Counted from the first letter of the stretch, positions 8,445 through 16,354 are shown. The stretch: 33,302 nt of DNA from Planctomycetota bacterium (GCA_020851075.1 JADZDL010000407.1:1-33302); one strand, 5' to 3'. Notes: generated from the letters alone by a model not told the origin. Numbers and translations: made by a program.

Positions 8445-9025
8445 GCGGCGAGCCCTCCGAAGGGCCGCAGGGCCAGCTCCACTGCGACCAGTTCCTCGCG
8501 GCGCACGAGCCCACGCTGCAGCGCCTGCGCGGCCGCGAGTTGCAGGTCCTCGGGCGAGAGGTGGGCGCGCGCGCAGTCTTCGAGGGTCCGCGCCGGCTTC
8601 GTCACGGCCGCGGCACCGACGAACGTGCGTTCCGCGTCCGGCATGTCGCCGTAGTGCAGGACCACGCCCGGCGGCGGCACGAGCCGGCGCGCGCGAGCGG
8701 CCGCGGGGAGCGTGAGGTGCACCCGCTTGGGGATCAGGTCCGAGAGGTCGTGGAGCGCGAGCGCCGTCTCGTGGGAGAACACACCCTGCCGGTCCGACCA
8801 CAGCCAGAACTCGATCAGGTAGTCGTGATCGCTGCTCGGATAGTGCGTCAGCCGGTAGATGCCGCGGCGAACGTGCTGCACGCGGCCGGCGTGCTTGTGC
8901 TTCTGCAGCAGCTGCGGCGAGTAGCCGGCGGTCGCCGCCTGTTGGGTCGTGAAGTAGCCGTCCTGGGCGCTCGCGATCTCGTACAGGTGGTCCCAGCTCG
9001 GTCGGGTGGCGCGTTCGTGGGGCAT
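8441..9025 (-). CDS. abiEi: AbiEi-type antitoxin, transcriptional autoregulator
   Basis: A 194-residue protein with an N-terminal winged-helix domain at about residues 10-60 (IASAQDGYFTTQQAATAGYS, then HVRRGIYRLTHYP), as in AbiEi_4 antitoxins. A C-terminal antitoxin domain follows with VFSHETALALHDLSDLIPKR, VHLTLP and TKPARTLEDCA. In known AbiE systems the N-terminal domain represses the operon by binding inverted repeats in the promoter, and the C-terminal domain is needed to neutralise AbiEii without stable complex formation. The ATG at 9023-9025 is in the antitoxin frame; another ATG 4 nt upstream is in a different frame. It is the first gene of the pair, followed by the toxin with a 4-nt overlap. 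The upstream region is AT-richer than the surroundings and holds an inverted repeat. Confidence 0.92.
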   Translation of the reverse strand: MPHERATRPSWDHLYEIASAQDGYFTTQQAATAGYSPQLLQKHKHAGRVQHVRRGIYRLTHYPSSDHDYLIEFWLWSDRQGVFSHETALALHDLSDLIPKRVHLTLPAAARARRLVPPPGVVLHYGDMPDAERTFVGAAAVTKPARTLEDCARAHLSPEDLQLAAAQALQRGLVRREELVAVELALRPFGGLAA

Positions 9026-9041
9026 GCATGTACCTACACTA

Positions 9042-9093
9042 CCAGTTTATCTTCTTGCTTCATCGCTCTCCCATGTGCGCAAACATAAACTTG
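9042..9093 (-). promoter_or_regulatory. inverted repeat upstream of abiEi, candidate operator
   Basis: CCAGTTTAT (9042-9050) and ATAAACTTG (9085-9093) are inverted copies matching at 8 of 9 positions. They lie 17-68 nt upstream of the AbiEi start in an AT-rich patch. AbiEi proteins are known to bind paired inverted repeats at their own promoter, so this is a reasonable operator candidate. I could not assign confident -35/-10 boxes. Confidence 0.45.
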
Positions 9094-9188
9094 CCGGCTA
9101 TGTTCTCGCAGCATCTGGGACATCGCGCATGACGCATTGGCAAGCTCATCCCTCCCGGATTCCTAACGCGAGCGCACGAAGGCACATC

Positions 9189-9202
9189 GCCCCGACGGGG
9201 GC
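9189..9202 (-). terminator. small hairpin after the ABC permease operon
   Basis: GCCCC-GACG-GGGGC forms a 5-bp GC stem with a 4-nt loop, 14 nt past the stop of the last operon gene on the minus strand. It lacks a U-tract, so it is only a weak terminator candidate. Confidence 0.3.
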
Positions 9203-9216
9203 CTAGCTAGCGCGCG

Positions 9217-11142
9217 CTACCGCGGGAACAGCACGGTCGGCGTGCCGCGGGTGGCATCGAGGCGCAGGATCCGCGCGCCCTGGCGCACGAGCACGCTGTG
9301 CGCGTCGGGGAAGGCGAGCAGCTGGTAGGCGTCGTGTTCGTCGTTGCCGCTGCCGAACCGGTGCTCGATCGAGCGCGTGGCGGAATCGATGCGCAGGAAC
9401 TCGCGGCGCGTGGCATTGCTGGCCGTGAGCCAGACGCCGCCGGTCGGGTCGCGAGCGAGCAGCGAGCCACGTTGGAACAACGGCGATGCCTCTTCGAGCC
9501 CCGAAAAGCCCGGAACACACGCCGGCAGCGGTAGGATAGTCATCGAGCGGTCCGCGGGTCGGTAGAGGAACAGCTTGCCACCAATACCCCACTTGTTGGG
9601 CCACGTCCCCACGAGCAGGTGATCGTCGTCGAACAGACCAAAGACACGGCATTGGTCCAGTGCATCGCACGGTTGCGGCTCGGCGCCCGGATCGCACTGC
9701 GTCCATTTGCGCCAGTGTTTGGTATCGGCGTTCCAGAGCAGGGTGCCGCGCACGAGGAAGGTCGAACTAAGCGATACGGGTTCCTTGCGCAGCTGCCGCT
9801 GCGAGAAGTCGAACAACCGCTTCTTGCCGCCGAGCCCGAGCACGCCGTGTCCCGCCGGCCACAACGATGCATCCTTGAGCTCGGGAACTTCCTGCCGCGT
9901 GACCGAGCCATCGGCTTCTTCGAAGCTCATGGTCGTGCCTTCACACCACACGCGCAACCCGTCCGGACCACGCAGCAGCGTGCGTTCGCGACGTTCGGCG
10001 AGCACACGTTCGCGCAGTTCCGCCGGTAGCACAGGCACATGCTTCGTGCGGTCGTAGGCAATCGGCGTCCACGTGCCCGTGCCGAGATCGAGCACGTTCT
10101 GGTCCACACCCCACTCGCCGTAGGTGCGCCAGTAGGAACCCCGCATGGACATCGACCACACATACGGGCGCACGAGCTCCGTACCAAACCCGCGCGCGAT
10201 GCCCGCAATCTGCTCGACATGCCCGTTCTGCAGATCGATGCGGAACCACGCGAGACAGAAGTCCTCGTGCGCAGCGCCGCCAGCGAGAACGTAGCGGCCA
10301 TCGCACGACAAGCCGCGCACATCGAGCTTCGCCAACTGCTGCGGATCCGGATGGTGATAGTCCCACGCGCGATCGGCAAACCACAGAGACGGCGGCAGCA
10401 GTCCCACCGCGGCCGCGCAGAGGCCAAACCGCGCACTGCGCAACGGTCCACCGCCACGTCGGCCAAGGCCCCAGGACACCCCGGCTGTGACGAGACCCAG
10501 TGGCGCTACTGCCCACAACCACACATGCCAGTCGATGCCGTTCTCGATCTTCGGGCTCTGCCGCACCACGGCCGTCACGCACACGCCAACGAGCAACACG
10601 AACAGCGCCGTCGCGCCGACCGCCATGCGGCCACCTGGCAACCACGTGCCGAGCGCCCAGATCCACGGCACGAGCAGTAGCGCGGCTCCGGCAAAAACCA
10701 CTTCGGCGGGCCATCGCACCTGCGTGCTGCCATCCCATTCCCAGCCCACGAGGCCATCCCAGTTCTGCCCGCGCGCCGTCACGAACAGCTCGCCGACGAG
10801 CAGTCCGAGCAGCGGCAGCGTGATCGTCGCAAGCACGAGAAACAGCAGTTTCCCGCCGAACGCCGGCCACAGCACGCCAGGCAAGCGCCGCACGAACTGA
10901 TCGTCCTTGGCCCCAAACTCCGCGCGCACCAGGGCGGGTGCGACAAACGCAACGACGCCGAAGATGCCCGCGAGCACAAACCATGATAAGGCGTGGGCGC
11001 CGAAGCCCTCTTCAAACCATGAGTGAGTGGGCGCAAGTGACAGGCCCAGGCACAGGCACGTGAAGATCAGTAATGTGTAACTGATCAGCGTACTGCGCTG
11101 TGCGCGCCACTCCTTCCACAGAAACGGAAGTACGAGGTTCAT
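9217..11142 (-). CDS. ABC-2-like permease fused to beta-propeller-like domain (copy 1)
   Basis: A 641-residue membrane protein. The first ~270 residues contain about seven hydrophobic segments (near 17-37, 52-73, 97-117, 155-175, 182-202, 216-234 and 248-266), like ABC-2 type permeases of the YtrC/ABC2_membrane kind. The remaining ~370 residues are soluble, with repeated short beta-strand units such as VFGLFDDDHLLVG, SLLARDPTGGVWLTA and GARILRLDATRG, reminiscent of beta-propeller blades. With seven membrane segments and a cytoplasmic basic N-terminus, the C-terminal domain would face the periplasm. The first ~118 residues are about 70% identical by eye to the adjacent upstream gene product, so the two arose by tandem duplication. 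It is the last gene of a four-gene operon with 4-nt overlaps throughout. The transported substrate is unknown. Confidence 0.8.
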   Translation of the reverse strand: MNLVLPFLWKEWRAQRSTLISYTLLIFTCLCLGLSLAPTHSWFEEGFGAHALSWFVLAGIFGVVAFVAPALVRAEFGAKDDQFVRRLPGVLWPAFGGKLLFLVLATITLPLLGLLVGELFVTARGQNWDGLVGWEWDGSTQVRWPAEVVFAGAALLLVPWIWALGTWLPGGRMAVGATALFVLLVGVCVTAVVRQSPKIENGIDWHVWLWAVAPLGLVTAGVSWGLGRRGGGPLRSARFGLCAAAVGLLPPSLWFADRAWDYHHPDPQQLAKLDVRGLSCDGRYVLAGGAAHEDFCLAWFRIDLQNGHVEQIAGIARGFGTELVRPYVWSMSMRGSYWRTYGEWGVDQNVLDLGTGTWTPIAYDRTKHVPVLPAELRERVLAERRERTLLRGPDGLRVWCEGTTMSFEEADGSVTRQEVPELKDASLWPAGHGVLGLGGKKRLFDFSQRQLRKEPVSLSSTFLVRGTLLWNADTKHWRKWTQCDPGAEPQPCDALDQCRVFGLFDDDHLLVGTWPNKWGIGGKLFLYRPADRSMTILPLPACVPGFSGLEEASPLFQRGSLLARDPTGGVWLTASNATRREFLRIDSATRSIEHRFGSGNDEHDAYQLLAFPDAHSVLVRQGARILRLDATRGTPTVLFPR

Positions 11143-13070
11143 CGTTGGCTCCTCGGGAACAGCACGGAACGTTCGCCGGTATTTAGGTCCTGCTCGAAGA
11201 TCTTGCCGTCGACGACCTGTAGCACACGCTCACCATCCCGCCATGCAAGCACCCGATTCCAGCTCCCGGAGCCCCACCGCGGCGTGCGCGTCGAGACCGA
11301 ACGATCTGGTCCGACAACGATGCAGATCGTTCCCTCGCCGCCATCGGTCAACCAGATCCGCCCCTTCGGGTCGCGCGGCAGCAGGGAGCCCCAGCGCCCC
11401 AGTTGGGTAACCACATGCCTGCAGAGGTGGACTGGCAGTTTTTCGCCCAGCGATACGAGAGTGCGGTCCGAGGGGCGGTACAGCAGCAAGGAGCTGGAGC
11501 CCGAACACAGCAGGTGATCGTCGTCGAAGAGCCCGATCAGGCCCAGGTCACGCAATTCGTCGAGTTGCACCAGCTCGCCGGTCGCAACGTCGAACCGGTG
11601 CCACCCGCGTTTGCCTGCCTGCGGCGCGAGCACCCACTGGCCGCGTACGGCGAAGCCCCCGCATTTGCCGAGCGCCGGCACTTCGATGCGCTTTCGGTGC
11701 ACGAAGTCGAACAGAACCTGCGGCTCTCCACCAAGCATCCTGAGCCCATGGCCGCACGAGACTAGATACCGCTCGTTGCCATATGGCCACGGCACTTCGT
11801 CGACCTTCCCGTCGGCCGTCCCGAAGCGCATCCTGCCGGCCGCTGGCCAGACGTTGATCCCATCAGGGCCACGGAAGCACGTCGTCTCCCGTGCATCCGC
11901 GGCGATCACGTCGTCGAGTTCCGGCGGCACCAGCGGCAGGTTCTGCTTCTGGTCGTAGCCGATCGACTGCCAGGTGCCGGTCGCGAGGTCGAACAGCCGC
12001 TGCTGCGTCACGTCTTCGCCAAACGTGCGCCAGAAGCGACCAGAGCCCCGTTCGTGCGGCGCCCAGGAGTCGACCAAGGAACCGGTGTATTGGTCGCGGT
12101 AACCACCAAGCTGCTGGGCAACGCCAGTCTGCAAGTCGATGCGGAGCGGAACACCAAACCAATTGGGGTCCTTAGCGCCGTAGGCAAGCGCGTAGTGATG
12201 ATCCGGCGTGAGACCGATCACATTCTGCACGAACACCGTTTCGAGGTCCGGACGCAGGTAGTCGTGCACGCGGTCGCCAAGCCACAGGCCCGGCGGCAGC
12301 ACGGCTGTGCCGAACGTCAGCAGGCCGACCTTCGCCGAACGGGACGCGCCACCACCGCGACGACCCTTCGCCCAGGAGGTGCCGGCAACGACGAATGCGA
12401 GCAAGGTCGCAAAGACCAACCATGGCCACGCGGCAAGCCCACTCTCGATCTGCGGGCATTGCCGGCTCACGGCGAACAACACGACGCCGAGCAGCAACAC
12501 GAACAGCACGGCCCCGCCGAGCGCCATGCGGCCCGCGGGCAACCACGTGCCGATCGCCCACACCCACGGCACGAGCAGCATCGCCGCCCCGCACGCCGGC
12601 ACGGTCCATGGCCACTGCAGGATCACGTGGACCTCGTTTCCCTCCCAGCCCACCAGGCCACCCCAGCGGGTCGTCCAAAGGTCGGCCCACGACTTGCCGG
12701 ACGTGGTCAGGAACCCTTCCCCGACCAGGAGTCCAAGCAACGGCAGTGCCGCGGCCGCGAGCACGAGGAACAGCAGCTTGCCGCGGAATGACGGCCCGAG
12801 CGCGCCCGGCAGCCGCCGCACGAACTGGTCGTCCTTCGGCCCGTATTCCGCACGCACGAGCGCCGGGGCCACGAACGCGACGACACCGATTACGCCCGCC
12901 GCGACGAACCACGACAGCGACAACGCGCCACGACCGTCTTCGAGCCACCAGTGTTCCGGCACCAGCGTGAACCCGATCGTGAGGCACACAAACACGAGCA
13001 GCGTATAGGCGACCAGGATGCCGCGCTGCGCGCGCCATTCCTTCCAGCAGTAGACGAGGGCGAGGTTCAC
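11139..13070 (-). CDS. ABC-2-like permease fused to beta-propeller-like domain (copy 2)
   Basis: A 643-residue paralogue of the next gene downstream, with the same plan. The N-terminus is basic (CWKEWRAQR), followed by about seven hydrophobic segments in the first ~270 residues, including the conserved stretch GVVAFVAPALVRAEYGPKDD. A ~370-residue soluble C-terminal region follows with blade-like repeats (LIGLFDDDHLLCSG, SLLPRDPKGRIWLTDG, GKIFEQDLNTGERS) and ends LFPRSQR; the paralogue ends LFPR. It starts with GTG, overlapping the ATPase stop by 4 nt (GTGA), and its own stop overlaps the next ATG by 4 nt. Two permease subunits beside one ATPase suggest a heterodimeric membrane part. The soluble half is unlike ordinary ABC-2 permeases and may sense or bind something outside the membrane; that is inference. 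Confidence 0.8.
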   Translation of the reverse strand: MNLALVYCWKEWRAQRGILVAYTLLVFVCLTIGFTLVPEHWWLEDGRGALSLSWFVAAGVIGVVAFVAPALVRAEYGPKDDQFVRRLPGALGPSFRGKLLFLVLAAAALPLLGLLVGEGFLTTSGKSWADLWTTRWGGLVGWEGNEVHVILQWPWTVPACGAAMLLVPWVWAIGTWLPAGRMALGGAVLFVLLLGVVLFAVSRQCPQIESGLAAWPWLVFATLLAFVVAGTSWAKGRRGGGASRSAKVGLLTFGTAVLPPGLWLGDRVHDYLRPDLETVFVQNVIGLTPDHHYALAYGAKDPNWFGVPLRIDLQTGVAQQLGGYRDQYTGSLVDSWAPHERGSGRFWRTFGEDVTQQRLFDLATGTWQSIGYDQKQNLPLVPPELDDVIAADARETTCFRGPDGINVWPAAGRMRFGTADGKVDEVPWPYGNERYLVSCGHGLRMLGGEPQVLFDFVHRKRIEVPALGKCGGFAVRGQWVLAPQAGKRGWHRFDVATGELVQLDELRDLGLIGLFDDDHLLCSGSSSLLLYRPSDRTLVSLGEKLPVHLCRHVVTQLGRWGSLLPRDPKGRIWLTDGGEGTICIVVGPDRSVSTRTPRWGSGSWNRVLAWRDGERVLQVVDGKIFEQDLNTGERSVLFPRSQR

Positions 13071-13822
13071 ACAACCACCTCGTCACGCGCGGCGACCTTT
13101 GCCGCCGCGACTTCCGCGAGCACGCGGTGCAGTCCACTCGGCACCTGCACGGGTTCCGCTTCGCCGAGCACTTCACTCAGCGAACCGTGCTTCTGCAGCT
13201 TGCCATCCTGCAGCACCGCGACGTAGTCGGCGATGCGCGCGGCGATCTCGAGTTCGTGCGTCGCGCACAGCACCGTGCGTTCGCCTTCCTTCAGCGCTTC
13301 GACGATGCCATGCAGAACCTGCTCGCGCACGAGCGGATCCAACCCCGCGAACGGTTCGTCGAGCAACAACAGCTCGGGCTCCGGCGCCAGCGCCGCCGCC
13401 AACATCGCCTTCATGCCCTGGCCGCGCGACATCGACTTGAACTTCACACGCAGCGGCACCGCGAGCCGTTCGCACAGTTCCGCACACAGCGCCGCATTCC
13501 ACGTCGGGTACTGCGGCTGCAAGAACTTGAACAGGTCCTTCGCGGTCATCCACGGATAGACGTCCGGCACGTCGGGCACATAGCCGATGCGCTGCAACAC
13601 CGCGCGATGCTCCGTCAGCGGGTCCTTGCCGAAGATGCGCACGGAGCCCTTCTGCGGCCGCAGCACACCAAGCAGCACACGCAGCAACGTGCTCTTGCCC
13701 GAACCGTTCTGGCCGAGCAGCACCGTCACCGCGCCGTCGTGCACGCGCAGGTCGAGATCGCGCAACACCTGCTTCCTGCCAAACCCGACGGAAAGCCCCT
13801 GGATGTCGAGAACCGTGTTCAT
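13067..13822 (-). CDS. ABC transporter ATP-binding protein
   Basis: A 251-residue ATPase with all standard motifs: Walker A GQNGSGKST (residues 37-45), a Q-loop region near VPDVPDVYPWMTA, a variant signature MSRGQGMK (131-138) in place of LSGGQ, Walker B LLLLDEP (151-157), the D-loop AGLD, and the switch His189 in CATHELE. The SRGQ signature and the order of partners fit the YtrB/CcmA-like ATPases found beside GntR regulators. It would power the two downstream permeases. The ATG overlaps the stop of the GntR gene by 4 nt, and the gene ends with a 4-nt overlap into the next. The frame is open well upstream, but that part lies over the GntR gene and has no ABC similarity. Confidence in the ATPase call is high; import versus export is not determinable. 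Confidence 0.95.
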   Translation of the reverse strand: MNTVLDIQGLSVGFGRKQVLRDLDLRVHDGAVTVLLGQNGSGKSTLLRVLLGVLRPQKGSVRIFGKDPLTEHRAVLQRIGYVPDVPDVYPWMTAKDLFKFLQPQYPTWNAALCAELCERLAVPLRVKFKSMSRGQGMKAMLAAALAPEPELLLLDEPFAGLDPLVREQVLHGIVEALKEGERTVLCATHELEIAARIADYVAVLQDGKLQKHGSLSEVLGEAEPVQVPSGLHRVLAEVAAAKVAARDEVVV

Positions 13823-14232
13823 GCTTTGCTCCTCTCCCCCTGCCCGGATTGCACTACCTGCCCCACCACCCCACTGCCCAGCAGCACCTCGCGCAACACC
13901 ACCGGGTCGTGCCCGGCGCGCAGCGCCTGTTCCCATGCCGTGCGGCACATCGCGAGCGTCTCCGCGAGCCGGATCGCCTTCGCAACGGAAGGACCAGCGG
14001 CCGTCACGAACACACCCGAACCGTTGCGCCCTTCGGTCGCCCCGAGGTGTTCGAGGTCGCGGTAGGCCTTCGTCACCGTGTTTGGATTGACGAGGGCCTC
14101 GGCCGCGAGCCCGCGCACCGACGGCAGCTTGTCGCCGGGCGCCAGTTCGCCAGCCGCGATGGCATCGAGCACGGCGGCCACGAGCTGTTGGCTCGGCGGC
14201 GTAAGGCTGTGCGGATCGACGCGGCAATTCAC
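13819..14232 (-). CDS. GntR-family (YtrA-like) transcriptional regulator
   Basis: A 137-residue short GntR regulator. The winged-helix DNA-binding domain covers about residues 10-78 with the family pattern LDAIAAGELAPGDKLPSVRG, then NPNTVTKAYRDLEHLG and GSGVFVTAAG. The C-terminal part is only ~55 residues of helix, typical of the YtrA subfamily, which regulates adjacent ABC transporter genes. It is first in the operon with the ATPase and two permeases. It starts with GTG. An 8-bp-arm inverted repeat lies only 2 nt upstream of this start codon, so autoregulation is likely. A GATAGT box within the repeat would place transcription start at or near the GTG, giving a leaderless mRNA. Family and operon role are firm; the effector is unknown. 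Confidence 0.92.
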   Translation of the reverse strand: MNCRVDPHSLTPPSQQLVAAVLDAIAAGELAPGDKLPSVRGLAAEALVNPNTVTKAYRDLEHLGATEGRNGSGVFVTAAGPSVAKAIRLAETLAMCRTAWEQALRAGHDPVVLREVLLGSGVVGQVVQSGQGERSKA

Positions 14233-14234
14233 GA

Positions 14235-14256
14235 CCGTACTATCGGACTAGCACGG
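14235..14256 (-). promoter_or_regulatory. inverted-repeat operator for the GntR/ABC operon
   Basis: On the minus strand the site reads CCGTGCTA, 6 nt, TAGTACGG: two 8-bp arms with one mismatch. It ends 2 nt before the GTG start of the GntR gene and contains a GATAGT -10-like box whose spacing puts the transcription start at the GTG. The position and symmetry fit a binding site for the dimeric GntR protein encoded next to it. Confidence 0.65.
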
Positions 14257-14264
14257 TGGTTACT
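14249..14264 (+). promoter_or_regulatory. degenerate sigma-54-like promoter upstream of flagellin
   Basis: TAGCACG-GTGG-TTACT matches the sigma-54 consensus TGGCACG-N4-TTGCW at 10 of 12 positions. However, the two mismatches hit the -24 GG and -12 GC dinucleotides, the most important positions. It overlaps the GntR operator and lies 55 nt before the flagellin ATG. Low confidence. Confidence 0.25.
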
Positions 14265-14318
14265 TGAGTTGGAATCCGCGGCGCGTCGATGACTGCGGTG
14301 GCCGAGGGGTCAATCGCC

Positions 14319-15152
14319 ATGGGACTCCGAATCAACACCAATATCGCGTCGCTCAATGCACAGCGAAACCTCGCCACGATCACCGACCGGCTCGCGGTGC
14401 ATTACAAGCGACTGTCGACGGGGCTGCGCATCACGTCGGCCGCCGACGATGCGGCGGGATTGGCGATCTCCGAACGGCTGCGCGCGCAGGTTCGTTCGCT
14501 CGATCAGGCGAAGCGCAATGCCCAGGACGGCATCTCGCTCGTGCAGACCGGCGAAGGTGCCCTCAATGAAGTCGGCGACATTTTGATCCGCCTGCGCGAA
14601 CTCGCCGTGCAGGCCAGCAATGGTTCGGTTTCGAGTCAGGATCGCACGACGCTCAATGACGAGTTCCAGCAGCTCGTGCAGGAAGTCGACCGCATCGGGC
14701 GCGCGTCGCAGTTCAACGGTATCCACCTGTTGGACGGCAGTTCCTCGTCGGTGTCGTTCCAGATCGGCCTTGGCATCACGAGCGGCGTCGACACGTTGAC
14801 CGCAGGTTTGTCGCCCGTGCTGGCCACGTCGCTAGGGCTCGATGTACTCGGCGTCACGAACGTCGGCAGCGCGACGTCTTCCCTGACCGCCCTCGACTCG
14901 GCCATCAACAACCTATCGCGTGTGCGCGGCAGTTTTGGCGCGATGCAGAATCGGCTCGAACACACGATCAACTACCTCGGCGTGCAGGCCGAGAACCTCA
15001 GCGCCGCCGAGTCGCGCATTCGCGACGTCGATATCGCGAAGGAGACCGCCGAACTGGCGCGCGACCAGATCCTGCAGCAGGCGGCGATCGCGGTGCTCGC
15101 CCAGGCCAACTCGCAGCCACAGTTGATGCTGCGATTGCTCGGCGTCGGCTAA
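14319..15152 (+). CDS. fliC: short flagellin
   Basis: A 277-residue flagellin. The N-terminal D0/D1 region is canonical: [38 protein letters not shown], then [15 protein letters not shown] and [16 protein letters not shown]. The C-terminal D1/D0 region is also canonical: [20 protein letters not shown], ending [18 protein letters not shown] and LLGVG. Between them the variable region is only about 60 residues, so this is a minimal flagellin without large D2/D3 domains. The ATG is supported by AGGGG 9 nt upstream; ten further in-frame upstream codons do not match the family. The protein is the filament subunit and would be exported by the flagellar type III apparatus, but no other flagellar gene is in the window. 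The stop codon overlaps the stop of the convergent cyclase gene by 4 bases in total. Confidence 0.96.
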   Translation: MGLRINTNIASLNAQRNLATITDRLAVHYKRLSTGLRITSAADDAAGLAISERLRAQVRSLDQAKRNAQDGISLVQTGEGALNEVGDILIRLRELAVQASNGSVSSQDRTTLNDEFQQLVQEVDRIGRASQFNGIHLLDGSSSSVSFQIGLGITSGVDTLTAGLSPVLATSLGLDVLGVTNVGSATSSLTALDSAINNLSRVRGSFGAMQNRLEHTINYLGVQAENLSAAESRIRDVDIAKETAELARDQILQQAAIAVLAQANSQPQLMLRLLGVG

Positions 15153-16231
15153 TCGCGCTTCAAGACCAACTGCAGGGCCTGCTGGTAGATCTGCTGCTGC
15201 GCGGGCTCCTTCTCGGCATAGTCGACCGTTGCGCGCAACAGCGCGACAAACGACGCATCGTCCCGCAACTGCGGCAGGTCGCGTACGGTGGCAAGACACA
15301 GCTGCGGCACCTCGGGGCCGAGCGGCTCGTTCGCGAGCAGGTACACGAGCCGCAGAGTGCGGTAGCTCGCGCGTTCGCCGAGGCGCGGCGCCTGCTCGAG
15401 CAGCAACTGCGCAACGCGGCCTTCGCGGTAGACCACAGGCATCGTGCCGTCGTGTTCGGCGCGGTAGAGCTGTTCGGTCTCGTCGCGCAACCACGCATCG
15501 GCGCTCGCCACGTCGTTCTGGTCGGCCAGGAACCGCGCCTGCGGCGTGCGTTCGTCGTTGCCTGCGCGCAGGAACAACCAGACCAGCCCACCGAGCATGA
15601 ACATCGCCACCAACGACCAGATCGCAAGCTGCCGGGCCTGCTTGCTCATGCGCACGATCGGCGCCACCGCTCGCTGCAGTTCGGCCGCGGACAGCACCGG
15701 TTGCGCCTGCAACCACGCATCGAGCACGCGGTAGACCTTGACCTCGTTGGGCACGCCCTGGAACACGCGCGCGCCGACTTCAAACGCCTGCACCTCGTTA
15801 CGATTCATCGACAGGAACGTCGACTCCGCGAGCCAGACCGCGCCGGGCTCCGCACTCGACTGCAGGCGCGCCGCGAGGTTCACCGCATCACCAAACACAT
15901 CGCCCGCGTCGTCGACCGCCACCTCGCCGGTCGCGATGCCGATGCGCACCCGCAATGCCGACTCGCCCGCCCCGAGGCTCTGGTTGTGCCGTTCGAGCTG
16001 CTTGTGCACCTGCACCGCGGCGAGCACCGCGTTGGTCGGGCTTTCGAAGCGCACGAGGAACGCGTCGCCCATCGTCTTTACGACCGTGCCGTCGAACTTC
16101 GCAAACACGGGCCGCAGCAGCCGTTCGTGCTCGGCCAGATCGCGGGCCTGGTCCGCGCGCGACGAACGCGCCTGCCGCGCCGTGTATCCCTGCAGGTCGG
16201 ACAGCAGCAGCGTCAGGGTCTGGTTGCGCAT
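15149..16231 (-). CDS. membrane class III adenylate/guanylate cyclase
   Basis: A 360-residue protein with an N-terminal class III nucleotide cyclase domain (about residues 5-168) facing the cytoplasm, one membrane segment at about 201-222, and a ~135-residue helical C-terminal part probably outside the membrane. The catalytic set is complete: metal-binding Asp12 ([10 protein letters not shown]) and Asp56 ([11 protein letters not shown]), purine-selecting Lys52 and Asp115 ([11 protein letters not shown]), and transition-state Asn118 and Arg122. The Lys/Asp pair favours ATP, so cAMP is the likely product. A catalytic domain before the membrane anchor is the reverse of the common order, in which the sensor comes first. 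GGGG precedes the ATG. The C-terminal domain is unrecognised and could be the sensor. It is transcribed convergently with flagellin. Confidence 0.92.
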   Translation of the reverse strand: MRNQTLTLLLSDLQGYTARQARSSRADQARDLAEHERLLRPVFAKFDGTVVKTMGDAFLVRFESPTNAVLAAVQVHKQLERHNQSLGAGESALRVRIGIATGEVAVDDAGDVFGDAVNLAARLQSSAEPGAVWLAESTFLSMNRNEVQAFEVGARVFQGVPNEVKVYRVLDAWLQAQPVLSAAELQRAVAPIVRMSKQARQLAIWSLVAMFMLGGLVWLFLRAGNDERTPQARFLADQNDVASADAWLRDETEQLYRAEHDGTMPVVYREGRVAQLLLEQAPRLGERASYRTLRLVYLLANEPLGPEVPQLCLATVRDLPQLRDDASFVALLRATVDYAEKEPAQQQIYQQALQLVLKRD

Positions 16232-16302
16232 GGAATTGCCCCAGTGTCACCCCGACCGGACAAGAACACCACGGGGAACACCACGAGGAACACCGCTGCG
16301 CC

Positions 16303-16330
16303 TTGCCCCTGTCCCCAGATGGCCTACAAG
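16303..16330 (+). promoter_or_regulatory. candidate promoter of tpx
   Basis: TTGCCC (16303-16308), a 16-nt spacer, and TACAAG (16325-16330, context CCTACAAGTG) form a plausible sigma-70-type promoter 25 nt before the tpx ATG. It argues against the in-frame ATG at 16319, which would precede the transcription start. Confidence 0.45.
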
Positions 16331-16354
16331 TGGCGTTTCCCGTCAGTACCCCCC

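Noticed and set aside
9030..9206. A plus-strand frame in the gap between abiEi and the ABC operon.
   Set aside because: No ribosome binding site, no family pattern, and it covers the candidate operator.
15452..16318. The long in-frame extension upstream of tpx.
   Set aside because: It runs antisense through the cyclase gene, and Tpx has its normal length from the ATG at 16355.
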